Shown: positions 27,056 to 38,340 of the stretch, one piece after another | Numbering within the stretch: position 1 is the stretch's first letter | How the letters are laid out: the number at the start of each line of letters is the position of its first letter | Origin: Bradyrhizobium semiaridum | GTDB taxonomy: Bacteria > Pseudomonadota > Alphaproteobacteria > Rhizobiales > Xanthobacteraceae | Reading direction: 5' to 3' | Length of the DNA: 64,000 bases | Assembly: GCF_020329505.1 (NCBI RefSeq) | Contig: NZ_JAGKJJ010000001.1 | Location: 434,001 to 498,000 of the forward strand | Translations under genes and position numbers: made by a program | Notes under the pieces: model-generated | Told to the model about the DNA's origin: nothing | Database searches by the model: none | What the model saw: the letters and a program-made list of their open reading frames with translations, nothing else

Positions 27056-27534
27056 TTTCGCAACGTCGCCACCCGCGGGTCCTCTTCGCCGGTCAACTCG
27101 TCGAGCACGGCTTCAAAGTCCTTGGCCTCGCGGAAATTGCGGTAGACGGAGGCGAAGCGCACATAGGCGACGTCGTCGAGCCCGCGCAGATGCTCCATCA
27201 CGATCTCGCCGATCGCCTCCGAGGACACCTCGGCTTCGCCGCCGCTTTCGAGCTCGCGCACGATGGTCGAGACCATCTTCTCCAGCCGTTCGGAATCCAC
27301 CGGGCGCTTGCGCAGCGAGATCTGCAGCGAGCGCACCAGCTTGTCGCGGTCGAACGGCACGCGGCGGCCGTTGCGCTTGATCACGGTGAGCTCGCGCAGT
27401 TGCACCCGCTCGAAGGTCGTGAAGCGGAAATTGCAGGCCATGCAGACGCGCCGGCGGCGGATCACCGAGGAGTCCTCGGTCGGACGCGAGTCCTTGACCT
27501 GCGTATCGAGAGAATTGCAGCTCGGACAACGCAT
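27052..27534 (-). CDS. nrdR: Transcriptional repressor NrdR
   Basis: The protein has 160 residues. The N-terminal zinc ribbon uses C3, C6, C31 and C34 (MRCPSC and RRVCMAC). The ATP-cone domain follows, with [20 protein letters not shown]. NrdR represses ribonucleotide reductase genes when (d)ATP is high. Its place between glyA and ribD is conserved in alphaproteobacteria. It overlaps ribD by four bases. Confidence 0.97.
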   Translation of the reverse strand: MRCPSCNSLDTQVKDSRPTEDSSVIRRRRVCMACNFRFTTFERVQLRELTVIKRNGRRVPFDRDKLVRSLQISLRKRPVDSERLEKMVSTIVRELESGGEAEVSSEAIGEIVMEHLRGLDDVAYVRFASVYRNFREAKDFEAVLDELTGEEDPRVATLRK

Positions 27535-27555
27535 CCAACCCAGCCCTTACGTTGC

Positions 27556-27599
27556 GCACGATCTATTCGGAAACCGGTGCCCGCTTTTCCGGATCGTGC
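27556..27599. repeat. Palindromic repeat between glyA and nrdR
   Basis: GCACGATC (27556-27563) and GATCGTGC (27592-27599) bracket a TTCGGAAACCGG / CTTTTCCGG interior. It lies directly after the glyA stop and could end or stabilise the glyA transcript. It belongs to the same broad class as the repeat at 15706. Confidence 0.7.
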
Positions 27600-27603
27600 G
27601 GTC

Positions 27604-28905
<1,302 letters not shown>

Positions 28906-29538
28906 CGGCGAAATATCTCCACCGCCGCAAGCCCTTAAGACGGGTGCGGACGGTCCAAAGTGGCGGTCGAAGCTGGTCCCAGAGCGTTATCACATCACCC
29001 CACAACGGCCAAGCCATTGCGGTGTCCCCCCGCCAATTATGCCAGATATGGTGGGGATGGCGGGGATTGCGAGGGGCGGTCCCTGCCCGCGTCCAACCAC
29101 CCCCGGGCCAGCAGGTCGATATCGCCTCCCCGTCTCTACAGGCAGGGATCGACATCGTTCCTCGCCGTCGCGCGACCGGGCAGCCTCGCCACCGGCAAGA
29201 GCTCGCATGGCCAATCCTGACCACACTTTCAGTTTCGCCAGGCCAATTCTGTCCTACAGAATATGAACTCTGTTTGTACCTCACTCATCTCGTGCGCGTC
29301 CGGCGTCTTCGATCATGGCGCAAAATGTCGCAGCGGAATGATTTTGAATCGCTCCAGTCTGGATCGATTCAAAACTTTCGCGCGCTGCATGCGATAATGC
29401 TGGATACAACGTTGTCGTTCGGTCACACACGCAAGCTTTGCGCACGGCTTGGATGGGTTCTAAGCGCCACAAGCCTGTTCGCCGAAATCAACATGATAAC
29501 GACTCGCTCGAAGATTTTTTTGAACGAGCGGGGAATAA
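28906..29538. other. Intergenic region, glyA / TonB receptor divergent promoters
   Basis: The 633-base gap contains no convincing gene. The half near glyA is GC-rich; the half from about 29220 to 29538 is AT-richer and should hold the receptor promoter. It also contains the palindrome at 29342-29374 and a small inverted repeat ACAGA...TCTGT near 29254-29271. No clear Irr-type (TTTAGAA-type) or RirA-type box was found by eye. Confidence 0.6.
29342..29374. promoter_or_regulatory. Near-perfect 33-base palindrome upstream of the TonB receptor
   Basis: TTTTGAATCGCTCCAG (29342-29357) and CTGGATCGATTCAAAA (29359-29374) are inverted copies with a single mismatch around one central base. It lies 165 bases before the receptor start. 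It could be an operator for a dimeric regulator, a transcript hairpin, or a dispersed repeat; the sequence alone does not decide. Confidence 0.45.
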
Positions 29539-31824
29539 ATGTCGGGCACGTGGTTGCGACCGGCGCGGTTTGCTGCGTCGGGTCTGGTGGTGCTGTCAGT
29601 GATCGGTACGGACGATGCGTTGGCGCAATCGCAATTGCCGTCGGTCACCGTCGACGCGCCGAACCAACAATCCGCCAGATCGACGCGGCCGTCGCAGGCG
29701 CAACGCGCCGCGCGCACGCGAAGCGCCCCGCGGCGCGCCGCAGCCGTTCCCGCAGCAGCCGCAACACAGACCGCGCAACCGGCCGCCGGAGCGGTGCGCG
29801 GCGCGCGCGAAACCGCCACTGGTCCGGTGAACGGCTATCTGGCGCGCCGCAGCGCCAGCGGCACCAAGACCAACACGCCGATCATCCAGACCCCGCAATC
29901 GATCACCGTGGTCGGCGCCGAGCAGATCCGCGATCAGAAGATCGTCAGCAAGTTCGACGAGGTGCTGCGCTACACGCCGGGCGTGATCGGCGGCACCTAC
30001 GGCACCGATTTCCGCAACGACTGGTTCCTGATCCGCGGCTTCCCGGCGCAGAACGAGTCGCTGTTCCTCGACGGATTGCAGCTGTTCTACACCTCCTATG
30101 CGAGCTGGAAGCTGCAGCCGTTCAACCTCGAGCGCGTCGAGATCCTGCGCGGCCCGTCCGGCATCCTGTACGGCGGCTCGGCGCCCGGCGGCCTCGTCAA
30201 TGCCGTGAGCAAGCTGCCGCAGGCGGAGCCCGTGCGCTATATCGAGGCCGGCATCAACAATTTCGGCAACGGCTACACCGCGTTCGATATCGGCGGCGTC
30301 GTCCCGCAGGCCGGCAACGCGCAGCTGCAATACCGGATGGTCGGCCAGGTCCAGGGCGGCGGCACCCAGACCGACTACATCTACGACAACAACTTCTTCT
30401 TCGCCCCGTCGGTGACCTATAGACCGGACGCCGACACCCGCCTCACCGTCTACGCCACCGCCGCGCACAACAACACGCGGGCGCTGAACTTCCTGCCCTA
30501 TGTCGGCACCGTCACCAACGCGCCGTTCGGCCGCATTTCGACCAGCCAGTTCATCGGCGATCCCAGCGCCGACCAGTTCCGCCGCGAGCAGGAGACGCTG
30601 GGCTACCAGTTCGAGAAGAGCCTCACCGACAACGTCGACTTCCGGCAGAACGCGCGCTTCGGCCATGTCGACGTCTACTACACCGGCCTCTACGGGCTCG
30701 GCTGGGCGACGACGCCGGCCGCCGGCGACATCAGCCGCGGCAATTTCTATGCCCGCGGCGTCGCCAACCAGTTCAACCTCGACAACCAGCTCGAATATCG
30801 CTTCACCACCGGCATACTGCAGCACACCGCTCTCATTGGCGTCGACCTCAAGCACTATGCCATCGACGACCGCCAGGGTTTTGGCATGGGCACGAATTTC
30901 AACGTGTTCAATCCGGTCTACGGCACCAACGCGCCCTACAGCGGGCCGCTGTATCAGGACACCTACCTCACCCAGGGCATGGCGGGCCTCTATCTCCAGG
31001 ATCAGGTCAAGCTCGACCGGCTGACCGTGGTGCTGTCCGGCCGCCAGGACTGGGTTGGGCTGAACAACCAGAACCGGATCGGCGCCGACCAGAGCCGCGA
31101 CGACAGCAAGTTCTCCGGTCGCGTTGGCGCGATCTACAATTTCGACAACGGCATCGCGCCCTACGTCTCCTACATGACCGGCTACAACCCGATCATCGGC
31201 GTCAATTCCGCCGGACAGCTGCTGCTGCCCGAGACCTCCGAACAGAGTGAGGTCGGCGTGAAGTACGAGCCGGCCGGGCTCAATGCGCGGTTCGGCATCG
31301 CCTACTTCGACCTCAAGCGCAAGAATGCGCTGACCACGGATCCGAACAACGTCCTGTTCCAGACCCAGAACGGCGAAGTCACCTCGCGCGGCATCGAGCT
31401 CGAGGCGGTCGCGAACATCACACCGGATTTCAAGCTGGTGGCGAGCTACACCAACTACGACCTGTTCGTCAGCAAGGACCTCAATCCCGCGCTGATCGGC
31501 ACCGTTCCGACCAACGTACCGCGCGAATTCGCCTCGGTCTGGACCGACTATACGTTCAGCGACGGCCCGCTGCGCGGCTTCGGCCTCGGCGGCGGCATCC
31601 GCTATGTCGGCTCGTCCTTCGCCGATCAGGCCAACACCGCGGCGGTCCCCGCCTTCGTGCTGGGCGACCTTGCCGTGCACTATGAGTGGGACAACCACTG
31701 GCGCGCCGCGCTCAATGTGCTGAACGTGACCGACAAGACCTATGTCGCGAGCTGCGCGACCGTCAGTTCGTGCTATTACGGCGATCGCCGCCGCATCACC
31801 GCGAGCATTGGCTACAAGTGGTGA
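29539..31824 (+). CDS. TonB-dependent siderophore receptor
   Basis: The protein has 761 residues. The signal peptide is cleaved near DALAQS at residues 27-32. A long A/R/P-rich linker (about 45-95) precedes the plug domain, which begins [17 protein letters not shown] and contains [20 protein letters not shown] and [20 protein letters not shown]. The beta-barrel ends with GYKW, the usual terminal aromatic. Family features point to the ferrichrome/hydroxamate-type receptors (FhuA/FpvA group). It would bring ferric siderophores into the periplasm using TonB. No siderophore synthesis genes or ABC importer are adjacent. Confidence 0.92.
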   Translation: MSGTWLRPARFAASGLVVLSVIGTDDALAQSQLPSVTVDAPNQQSARSTRPSQAQRAARTRSAPRRAAAVPAAAATQTAQPAAGAVRGARETATGPVNGYLARRSASGTKTNTPIIQTPQSITVVGAEQIRDQKIVSKFDEVLRYTPGVIGGTYGTDFRNDWFLIRGFPAQNESLFLDGLQLFYTSYASWKLQPFNLERVEILRGPSGILYGGSAPGGLVNAVSKLPQAEPVRYIEAGINNFGNGYTAFDIGGVVPQAGNAQLQYRMVGQVQGGGTQTDYIYDNNFFFAPSVTYRPDADTRLTVYATAAHNNTRALNFLPYVGTVTNAPFGRISTSQFIGDPSADQFRREQETLGYQFEKSLTDNVDFRQNARFGHVDVYYTGLYGLGWATTPAAGDISRGNFYARGVANQFNLDNQLEYRFTTGILQHTALIGVDLKHYAIDDRQGFGMGTNFNVFNPVYGTNAPYSGPLYQDTYLTQGMAGLYLQDQVKLDRLTVVLSGRQDWVGLNNQNRIGADQSRDDSKFSGRVGAIYNFDNGIAPYVSYMTGYNPIIGVNSAGQLLLPETSEQSEVGVKYEPAGLNARFGIAYFDLKRKNALTTDPNNVLFQTQNGEVTSRGIELEAVANITPDFKLVASYTNYDLFVSKDLNPALIGTVPTNVPREFASVWTDYTFSDGPLRGFGLGGGIRYVGSSFADQANTAAVPAFVLGDLAVHYEWDNHWRAALNVLNVTDKTYVASCATVSSCYYGDRRRITASIGYKW

Positions 31825-31852
31825 ACCGCGCCGGCGCATACCGGAGCAGTTC

Positions 31853-32206
31853 ATGGCGAAACATCGGATCTATACGACCAGCTTCGCAAGCGTCTATCCG
31901 CTCTACGTTGCGAAGGCGGAGAAGAAGGGACGCACCAAGGCCGAAGTCGACCAGGTCATCACCTGGTTGACCGGCTACGGTGCGAAGGACCTGAAAACCC
32001 AGCTGGACAAGAAAACCGACTTCGAAACCTTCTTCGCAAAGGCCCCCGAGCTCAATCCGTCGCGCGCCCTGATCAAGGGCGTGGTGTGCGGCGTCAGGGT
32101 GGAGGAGATCGAAGAACCGACGATGCGGGAGATCCGCTATTTGGATAAGCTGATCGACGAATTGGCCCGTGGCAAAGCCATGGACAAGATCCTGCGGCAA
32201 CAATGA
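31853..32206 (+). CDS. DUF2200 domain protein
   Basis: The protein has 117 residues. ATG at 31853 has GGAG eight bases upstream. [20 protein letters not shown], then [37 protein letters not shown] and [19 protein letters not shown] match DUF2200 along the whole length. The family has no established function and is widespread in diverse bacteria. It lies 28 bases after the TonB receptor and may be co-transcribed, though DUF2200 genes are not usually linked to iron. Confidence 0.88.
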   Translation: MAKHRIYTTSFASVYPLYVAKAEKKGRTKAEVDQVITWLTGYGAKDLKTQLDKKTDFETFFAKAPELNPSRALIKGVVCGVRVEEIEEPTMREIRYLDKLIDELARGKAMDKILRQQ

Positions 32207-32512
32207 TGTCGAGCGAGCGGCCTGATCCGTCTCCTTGACCGGGTCAAGGGACGAAACAGGTTGGGGCCGCTCGTGACTGGGTTATCCGAACGGCCCCAGC
32301 CGGCTCGTAGGACCATTGGAAGAAATGGGCCGGCGGTCCAGCTACGGGACAGCAGCCGCATGGTTTCACGACCACCGGTTTCACGAGCCCGATCGGTTTC
32401 TCGACGGAACAGGGAACGTGACCATTTGTTCACGATGAAACTTCGCGTTCCCCGCAACATCTCCCCTCGTCTGTCGTTGGCTCATGCAAAACGACGACGA
32501 AAGGAGTCGACA
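32207..32512. other. Intergenic region before small secreted protein
   Basis: About 306 bases. A small hairpin CCTTGAC/GTCAAGG at 32233-32249 may end the receptor-DUF2200 transcript. The rest should hold the promoter of the next gene; AAGGAG just before 32513 is its ribosome site. Confidence 0.5.
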
Positions 32513-32851
32513 ATGGAACTGAAGAGGCTTGTAGCCGCGGCTGCGTTGACGGCGGCGGTGGCGACACCGGCGTTTGCCCAGGACCCGGCGGCGCGATCAG
32601 CGCCGGTTCAGCATCCGCGAACCCAGATCTATCATCAGCACTACAACAGCGGCTTCTGGCCGGGTGATGTTGCGGCAGGCGTGGTGGGCGGCGCCATCGG
32701 CACGGCCGGCGCAATCGCAACGGCGCCGTTCCGCAACGATTACGGCTATGACCGCTATGCCTACAATGACGGTTACTACCGTCAGGGCTTCGTCTGTCAG
32801 CCCGGCACCGTATTCAGAGGTGCCGATGGACAGCGGCACCTCTGCCAGTAA
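32513..32851 (+). CDS. Small secreted protein, paralogue of 33217-33696
   Basis: The protein has 112 residues. ATG at 32513 is preceded by AAGGAG. The Sec signal peptide MELKRLVAAAALTAAVATPA ends at AFAQ. The mature part has a glycine/alanine segment VVGGAIGTAGAIATAPF and a Y/D/N-rich stretch. It ends with VCQPGTVFRGADGQRHLCQ, with two cysteines likely to form a disulfide. The last two blocks recur in the neighbour at 33217. It is probably periplasmic or surface-attached; the function is unknown. Confidence 0.75.
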   Translation: MELKRLVAAAALTAAVATPAFAQDPAARSAPVQHPRTQIYHQHYNSGFWPGDVAAGVVGGAIGTAGAIATAPFRNDYGYDRYAYNDGYYRQGFVCQPGTVFRGADGQRHLCQ

Positions 32852-32871
32852 TTGCAATCGGCATAAGTATC

Positions 32872-32899
32872 GAAGAGGCAGCCTCGCAGCTGCCTCTTC
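32872..32899 (+). terminator. Rho-independent terminator
   Basis: GAAGAGGCAGC (32872-32882) and GCTGCCTCTTC (32889-32899) form an 11-pair stem with a six-base loop, followed by TTTT. It lies 20 bases after the stop of the small secreted protein gene. Confidence 0.92.
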
Positions 32900-33216
32900 T
32901 TTTGCGCGCAAGACACGTCCATGGTGGCGCGGGTTTTCGACCTGGTTTTCACAACAATGGTGTTCGTCGGCCGGCCCGCCGCGAACTTCAACGAGCCGAT
33001 CATGGTGTGGCCGGAAGGATCAGTGTTCTCCGATCACCCCGTTCCCTGGCCCTGGTAACTCATCCTTGCCAGCATTGGCGACTTGGCCCGTTCCCTCATG
33101 TTCCCAGCTTCCAAGAACTCGGTGTCCGATCACATGGGTGTGAGGAGGGGCGCCAGGAACATACGTCGCTCCTCCGCGCTTGCCTCGGTCGCAAATCATG
33201 GAAAAGGGAGCGTCCA
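32900..33216. other. Intergenic region between the two secreted-protein genes
   Basis: About 317 bases with no convincing ORF or repeat. AAAGGGAG at about 33204-33211 is the ribosome site of the next gene, so a promoter must lie in the preceding part. Confidence 0.5.
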
Positions 33217-33696
33217 ATGACGAAACTGAAGGCTGCAAGTCTTGCCATCCTCGGCACCACGGCCATTGTCGCTTCGGTGCTCTCGAGCCCGGCGATGGCC
33301 GAGGGCAAGATGGCCAAGGAGGCCAAATACACGCAGGCGAGGTACACGCAGACCCAAGGCAAGAGCAAGGGAGCTCACGCTCTCGCCACCGGACAGCGCC
33401 ACGCGACCTATCGCAGCCACCGGATGCGCAGCGCCAACGCCGCCTTGCCGAGCGAAAGAGCGTACCGCAGGCCTGCCGGGCCTGCTGAGGCGGCGGGCAA
33501 TGTCGTGGGCGGCGCCGTCGCGACCGCGGGGGCGATCGCAACCGCCCCGTTCCAGGCCTTCGATGGCAGCTACAGCTACCATGGCTATGGCTATGGCGGC
33601 CGCGACTGGAAGACCTACGCGTCCCGCAACAACCTCTCCTGCACGCCCGGCACCACGTTCAAGGGGCCGGACGGCCGGCAACATCTCTGCCAGTAG
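33217..33696 (+). CDS. Small secreted protein, paralogue of 32513-32851
   Basis: The protein has 159 residues from ATG at 33217. The signal peptide MTKLKAASLAILGTTAIVAS continues to a cleavage site after AMAEG. A lysine/threonine/arginine-rich central part (about 30-85) is specific to this copy. The C-terminal module is shared with the upstream gene: NVVGGAVATAGAIATAPFQ and CTPGTTFKGPDGRQHLCQ. The basic middle part suggests contact with anionic surface polymers, but that is speculative. The function is unknown. Confidence 0.75.
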   Translation: MTKLKAASLAILGTTAIVASVLSSPAMAEGKMAKEAKYTQARYTQTQGKSKGAHALATGQRHATYRSHRMRSANAALPSERAYRRPAGPAEAAGNVVGGAVATAGAIATAPFQAFDGSYSYHGYGYGGRDWKTYASRNNLSCTPGTTFKGPDGRQHLCQ

Positions 33697-33717
33697 CTCC
33701 TCGCACCAGGGAAGCGA

Positions 33718-33744
33718 AGAAGGCGGCCGTAACGGCCGCCTTCT
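33718..33744. terminator. Bidirectional terminator between convergent genes
   Basis: AGAAGGCGGCCG (33718-33729) and CGGCCGCCTTCT (33733-33744) form a perfect 12-pair stem with a TAA loop. It lies 22 bases after the plus-strand gene and 16 bases after the minus-strand tctA stop, so it probably serves both. Confidence 0.85.
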
Positions 33745-33759
33745 TTACTCGGCGCAAGG

Positions 33760-35259
33760 TCAATCCTCGTTCGCCTTGAACCGCCCCAGCCCCTTAAGCA
33801 CGAACGGCGCCAGCAGCGCGATCAGGGCTATGCCGAGCAGCGTCGCCGACATCGGGCTTTGCAGCAGCACCATGGGGTCGCCGAGGCTGATCGCCAGCGC
33901 CCGGCGCAGCTGGCTTTCGGCGATCGGCCCCAGGATTAATCCGATCACGACCGGCGCGATCGGGAAATCGAACCGGCGCATCAGAAAACCCATCACGCCG
34001 AACGCGGCCAGCATCGACAGTTCGGCCACCGACGGTTTTGCCGCGATAGTGCCCATCGTCGCGAACACCAGGATGCCGGCATAGAGCCAGGGCTGCGGGA
34101 TCGCGAGCAGCCGCACCCATAGTCCGACCAGCGGCAGATTCAGCACCAGCAGCATGCCGTTGGCGATGAACAGGCTGGCGATCAGGCCCCACACCAGGTC
34201 CGGCCGTTCGGCGAACAGCAGCGGTCCCGGGTTGAGGCCGTATTGCTGAAAGCCCGCCAACATCATCGCGGCAGTTGCTGAGGTCGGCAGCCCCAGCGTC
34301 AGCAGTGGCACCAGCGTTCCGGCGGCGGACGCATTGTTGGCGGCCTCGGGCCCGGCGACGCCTTCGATCGCGCCCTTGCCGAATTCCTCGGGATGTTTTG
34401 TGAGCCGCCGCTCCGTCGAGTAGGACAGGAAGGTCGGGATCTCGGCGCCGCCGGCAGGCAGCGCACCGATCGGAAAGCCGAACAGCGTGCCGCGCAGCCA
34501 CGGCTTCCAGGAGCGCTTCCAGTCCTCCTTCGTCATCCACAGCGAGCCGCGCACCGGCTCGAGCTTCTCCTCGGCGTGATGGCGGCGCGAGGCGACGTAG
34601 AGCGCCTCCCCCACCGCGAACAGGCCGACGGCCAAGGTCGTCACCTCGACGCCGTCGAGCAGCTCGGGGATGCCGAACGCGAGCCGCGGCTGCCCCGTCA
34701 GCTTGTCGATGCCGATCAGCCCGAGCGTCAGCCCGATGAACAGGCTGGTGAGGCCGCGGATCGGCGAGTCGCCGAAGGTCGCCGACACCGTGACGAAGGC
34801 GACGCACATCAGCGCGAAATAGTCCTCGGGCCCGAAGCGCACCGCGAAATCGACCAGCCAGGGCGCGAGGAACGCGAGCCCGATGGTGGCGATAGTGCCG
34901 GCGACGAACGAGCCGATCGCCGAGGTCGCCAGCGCCGGCCCGCCCCGGCCGGCCTTGGCCATCTTGTTGCCCTCGAGCGCGGTCGCCATCGAGGCGCTCT
35001 CGCCAGGCGTGTTGATCAGGATCGCGGTGGTCGAGCCGCCATACATGCCGCCATAGTAGATGCCGGCGAACATGATCAGCGAGCCGCCGGGATCGAGCTT
35101 GTAGGTGACCGGCAGCAACAGTGCGACGGTCAGCGCCGGGCCGATGCCTGGCAGCACGCCGACCGCGGTGCCGAGGAACACGCCGATCAGCGCGTACAAC
35201 AGGTTCATCGGTTGGACGGCAACCGCCATGCCATGCGCCAGCGCGGCAAAGGTGTCCAT
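33760..35259 (-). CDS. tctA: Tripartite tricarboxylate transporter, large membrane subunit TctA
   Basis: The protein has 499 residues from ATG at 35259 ([20 protein letters not shown]). It has about 11-12 membrane helices. Diagnostic are [40 protein letters not shown] with TPGESASM, and the repeated half containing [20 protein letters not shown]. It is the main permease of a TTT carboxylate importer. The start shares one base with the tctB stop (TGATG). Confidence 0.95.
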   Translation of the reverse strand: MDTFAALAHGMAVAVQPMNLLYALIGVFLGTAVGVLPGIGPALTVALLLPVTYKLDPGGSLIMFAGIYYGGMYGGSTTAILINTPGESASMATALEGNKMAKAGRGGPALATSAIGSFVAGTIATIGLAFLAPWLVDFAVRFGPEDYFALMCVAFVTVSATFGDSPIRGLTSLFIGLTLGLIGIDKLTGQPRLAFGIPELLDGVEVTTLAVGLFAVGEALYVASRRHHAEEKLEPVRGSLWMTKEDWKRSWKPWLRGTLFGFPIGALPAGGAEIPTFLSYSTERRLTKHPEEFGKGAIEGVAGPEAANNASAAGTLVPLLTLGLPTSATAAMMLAGFQQYGLNPGPLLFAERPDLVWGLIASLFIANGMLLVLNLPLVGLWVRLLAIPQPWLYAGILVFATMGTIAAKPSVAELSMLAAFGVMGFLMRRFDFPIAPVVIGLILGPIAESQLRRALAISLGDPMVLLQSPMSATLLGIALIALLAPFVLKGLGRFKANED

Positions 35260-35759
35260 CACAGCAGTCGCTCCAGGGGGCCGGCGGGAAGGCTCAGCGT
35301 CAACAGCTTGTCGAACGCCAGATAGATCAGCGTGGTCATGACCAGCGCGATCGCGGTGTCGGTCAGGATCGCACGCCGGCCGAATGCTGCCGACGTCGTC
35401 ACGAACAGCGCCGAGGTCGCGAGGATGAAGCCGCCGCCGAAGCCGATGATGCCGATCAGGAGCGCCAGGCCCGCGAGGATCAGCCACACCGGTTTCGGAT
35501 CCATGCTCTCGCGCGGCGGCAGGTTTCCGCGCAGCGCGTCGATGAGATTGCCGATCGCCAGCAGCACGAGACCGACGGCGATGACGACCGGCATCGCCTC
35601 CGGCCCCATGCCGTACATCGAGGTCGCCGGCAGCTTGCTGGCGTCCCACACCAGCACGGCGGCGAGCGCGGCAAGCGCCGCCGCGATCACAAGGCCGGCG
35701 CGATCGACGTGATGCGCCGGCTCTGCCGGACGATCGCCGGGAGCGTCCTCGGAGCTCAT
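35259..35759 (-). CDS. tctB: Tripartite tricarboxylate transporter, small membrane subunit TctB
   Basis: The protein has 166 residues and four predicted membrane helices, starting near residues 22-42 and ending with [17 protein letters not shown]. The [13 protein letters not shown] segment is typical of TctB. It overlaps tctC by four bases and tctA by one base, so all three are translated as a unit. Confidence 0.92.
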   Translation of the reverse strand: MSSEDAPGDRPAEPAHHVDRAGLVIAAALAALAAVLVWDASKLPATSMYGMGPEAMPVVIAVGLVLLAIGNLIDALRGNLPPRESMDPKPVWLILAGLALLIGIIGFGGGFILATSALFVTTSAAFGRRAILTDTAIALVMTTLIYLAFDKLLTLSLPAGPLERLL

Positions 35760-36724
35760 GACTTCACGAGGCCGACCGACTTCAGCACGTCGGTGACGCG
35801 GACGATCTCCTTCTTGAGGAAATCGGCGAACGCATCGCCGCCGAGATAGGCGTCATCCCAGCCCTTCTGCTTGAGGATCTCCTTCCAGGCGTCAGACTTT
35901 GCCATTTTCTCCACGGCGTCGCTCAGCGTCTTGCGCTGCTCCGGTGTGATGCCGGGAGGCGCGACCACCGAGCGCCAGTTCGCCAGCACGAGATCGATGC
36001 CCTGCTCCTTGAAGGTCGGAATATCCGACCCCGGCAGGCGCTTCTCCGAGGTCACGCCAAGCGCGCGCAGCTTGCCGGCCTTGATCTGGCCCTCGTACTC
36101 GCTGAGCCCCGAGATGCCGGCCGTGACCTTGCCGCCGAGAATCGCGGCAAGCGACTCGCCACCGCCGGAGAACGGAATGTAATTGATCTTCTTGGCGTCG
36201 GCGCCGATCGTGCCGGCGAACAGCGCGGCCATCACATGGTCGACACCGCCGGCCGAGCCGCCGGCAAACGTCACCTTGGCGATATCGGCCTTGACCGCCG
36301 CGGCGAGATCCTGCGCCGTCTTCAGCGGAGAGTTCGCCGGCACCACGATGACTTGGATCTCCTCAGTGAGCCGCGCGATCGGCGTCACCTGCTCGAGCGT
36401 CACCGGCGACTTGTTCATCGCGAGCGCGCCGACCATGACGAAGCCGTTGACCATCAGCTGGTTGCCGTCGCCCTTGGCGCCGTTGACGAACTGCGCGATG
36501 CCGACGCTGCCGCCGGCGCCGGCGACATTGGTGACCTGGACGCTTCGCGCGATGCCGGAGGCCACCAGCGCCTGCTGCATCGCGCGCGCGGTCTGATCCC
36601 ATCCGCCGCCGGGCGCGGCCGGCGCCATCACCTTCAGCTCGAGCTGCTGCGCGGCCACAGGACCGCCCGCCCCGAGCAACAGCGCGACGACGGCGCCGAA
36701 CAGGCGCTTGTGGGACGGGATCAT
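35756..36724 (-). CDS. tctC: Tripartite tricarboxylate transporter substrate-binding protein TctC
   Basis: The protein has 322 residues. ATG at 36724 with AGGAGG eight bases upstream gives [20 protein letters not shown] and a Sec signal cleaved near VAAQQ. The Bug/TctC fold is shown by [49 protein letters not shown] and [16 protein letters not shown]. It captures the substrate in the periplasm and delivers it to TctAB. The likely substrate is a citrate-like tricarboxylate or related acid; this is not resolvable by eye. It is the first gene of the operon. Confidence 0.93.
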   Translation of the reverse strand: MIPSHKRLFGAVVALLLGAGGPVAAQQLELKVMAPAAPGGGWDQTARAMQQALVASGIARSVQVTNVAGAGGSVGIAQFVNGAKGDGNQLMVNGFVMVGALAMNKSPVTLEQVTPIARLTEEIQVIVVPANSPLKTAQDLAAAVKADIAKVTFAGGSAGGVDHVMAALFAGTIGADAKKINYIPFSGGGESLAAILGGKVTAGISGLSEYEGQIKAGKLRALGVTSEKRLPGSDIPTFKEQGIDLVLANWRSVVAPPGITPEQRKTLSDAVEKMAKSDAWKEILKQKGWDDAYLGGDAFADFLKKEIVRVTDVLKSVGLVKS

Positions 36725-37147
36725 TGGGCTTCCTCCTGATTTTCGCGAAAGGCAGCGCGCTGGCGGCGCTTTCGTCACGTGGCTGGATCGTCAACCGGCG
36801 GCGCCGTCTGCTGGCAGCGCCGCCGATCTCGGATTCCTCTAGCGACCATTTGACACAGCCGTCGGCAAGCCAACGAGGGCGACAAGCTTATGCAGCAAAT
36901 CGTCGCACCCATCGCTCCGTTTTTTCGCTTGCTTTTATGAGGCCCGCGCCGGTTGCGGCGCTTGCCCAGGAATGACGCCGCATCCCCGCTGCACTGTCAT
37001 CGCCCGAGCTGAACATCAAGCCGGGCGGATGATAGCGGTAGATGAGGACAAAGTTTCACACCCTCCTAGGGTGACGGGTCCTAAAGCTGCAGCGTTGCCC
37101 CTATTCAAAGCAGGACAAGACAGCGGCATTCCGCATGCGGCAGACGC
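36725..37147. other. Intergenic region upstream of tctCBA
   Basis: About 423 bases. The part near 36725-36800 should hold the tct promoter; AGGAGG at about 36733-36738 is the tctC ribosome site. No ORF, repeat or RNA stands out in the rest, and no two-component tct regulator genes are adjacent. Confidence 0.5.
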
Positions 37148-37369
37148 CTACAGCCCGGTATACCCGGCCTTCACGTGGTCGGTGCTGCCGTCGAGCTGGC
37201 GCAGATAGGTCAGGCCGCACACGGTCAGACGGTGCGTGTCGGTCTCACCCGCCTCGACCAGCGTCCGCACATACTCGGTCACCTTGGCGCGCGCTTCGTC
37301 GCTCGCTGCTGCCGTGCGGTTGAGCAGCAGGTCATAGGTCTGCATGATGCGATCGATCGCGGCTTCCAT
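37148..37369 (-). CDS. Small conserved hypothetical protein
   Basis: A 73-residue protein from ATG at 37369, with GGAG six bases upstream (an alternative TTG start lies ten codons earlier). The sequence is mostly helical: MEAAIDRIMQTYDLLLNRTA, then EYVRTLVEAGETDTHRLTVC and GLTYLRQLDG. It has no signal or membrane segment. I do not recognise a named family. It lies 22 bases after the next small gene on the same strand, so they likely share a transcript. Confidence 0.6.
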   Translation of the reverse strand: MEAAIDRIMQTYDLLLNRTAAASDEARAKVTEYVRTLVEAGETDTHRLTVCGLTYLRQLDGSTDHVKAGYTGL

Positions 37370-37391
37370 TGCGGTCTCCGGGAGTTGAAGC

Positions 37392-37622
37392 TCAGGCAAC
37401 CACCAGCGTCTCGGCCTCGAACCTGGCGATCGCCTTGTTGGCGAGGCGGATTCGGTTCATCTCGCCGCGCTGGGCGAGCTTGACGATGATGCCGAGCAGG
37501 CGCTCGTTGGTCGCGAAATTGTCGGGAATGGCGCCGGATTTGCGCAGGTAATTGGAGGCAATCGCGTAGGCGTCACCGACCACCTCGACACTGACCACCT
37601 CAATTCCACGCTCGACCAGCAT
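37392..37622 (-). CDS. Small conserved hypothetical protein
   Basis: A 76-residue protein from ATG at 37622 (MLVERGIEVVSVEVVGDAYA), with GCAGGGAT directly upstream. It contains ASNYLRKSGAIPDNFATNER and a basic helical C-terminus LAQRGEMNRIRLANKAIARF. No domain is recognised. It is followed by the 73-residue gene, and preceded by ldtR about 200 bases upstream on the same strand. Confidence 0.6.
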   Translation of the reverse strand: MLVERGIEVVSVEVVGDAYAIASNYLRKSGAIPDNFATNERLLGIIVKLAQRGEMNRIRLANKAIARFEAETLVVA

Positions 37623-37821
37623 ATCCCTGCGTCTCCATTGGACATGGGATAAGTCGCCGGGAATGTCCTGGTTCCCTGTCTGGGGGCGTTTTTCTCGCAG
37701 TTGCAGCATGACAGTGCGCACCGGCCGGGCATGGCCGATGCGCTGTCTGGAGGAAGGCTGCCAGTCTTCTGCTCGGCCGGCTTGGCCCATCAGGCGAAGA
37801 AAGGAAGGCCGAAAAGAAAGA

Positions 37822-38340
37822 TCAGAGCCGATACAGGATCTGGTCGGTCCAGAACCGCTCGAGGCGGTGCAGCGACTTGTTGAGGCTGGCGAACTCCTCG
37901 TTCGAGATGCCACCGACCTGCTCGACCGTCTTGACGTGCTTCTGGTAGAGCGCCTCGACGATGCGGCGGACCTCCTGGCCCTGCGCGGTGAGGCGAATGC
38001 GAACCGAGCGGCGGTCGACGCGCGAGCGCTGGTGATCGAGGAAGCCGAGCTCGACGAGCTTCTTCAGATTGTAGGAGACGTTGGAGCCGAGATAGTAGCC
38101 GCGGGTGCGCAGTTCGCCGGCGGTCAGCTCCTTGTCGCCGATGTTGTAGAGAAGCAGTGCCTGCACCGAGTTGATGTCGGCGCGACCGCGACGATCGAAC
38201 TCGTCCTTGATCACGTCGAGCAGCCGGCGATGCAGCCGCTCCACCAAGGTCAAAGCTTCCAGATAGAGCGGCTGCACCGGCGATTGACCGGCAGCGCGAT
38301 CAGCGGCATCCACCGCCGTTGATGCAACGGCTTTCATCAT
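37822..38340 (-). CDS. ldtR: MarR-type regulator LdtR
   Basis: The protein has 172 residues. The winged helix is in INSVQALLLYNIGDKELTAG with the recognition helix YYLGSNVSYNLKKLVELGFL and the wing HQRSRVDRRSVRIRLTAQGQ. This text is highly characteristic of LdtR of Rhizobiales, which in Liberibacter and Sinorhizobium controls an L,D-transpeptidase and osmotic stress tolerance. The target transpeptidase gene is not in this window. The neighbouring DUF6163-like gene and hemB order is also seen in related genomes. Confidence 0.88.
   Translation of the reverse strand: MMKAVASTAVDAADRAAGQSPVQPLYLEALTLVERLHRRLLDVIKDEFDRRGRADINSVQALLLYNIGDKELTAGELRTRGYYLGSNVSYNLKKLVELGFLDHQRSRVDRRSVRIRLTAQGQEVRRIVEALYQKHVKTVEQVGGISNEEFASLNKSLHRLERFWTDQILYRL

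Noticed and set aside
28906-29220. Possible glycine riboswitch in the glyA leader
   Set aside because: No conserved glycine-aptamer core or tandem hairpins were found by eye.
29596-31854. Long minus-strand open frame under the TonB receptor
   Set aside because: No recognisable domain; an antisense shadow of a strongly supported gene.
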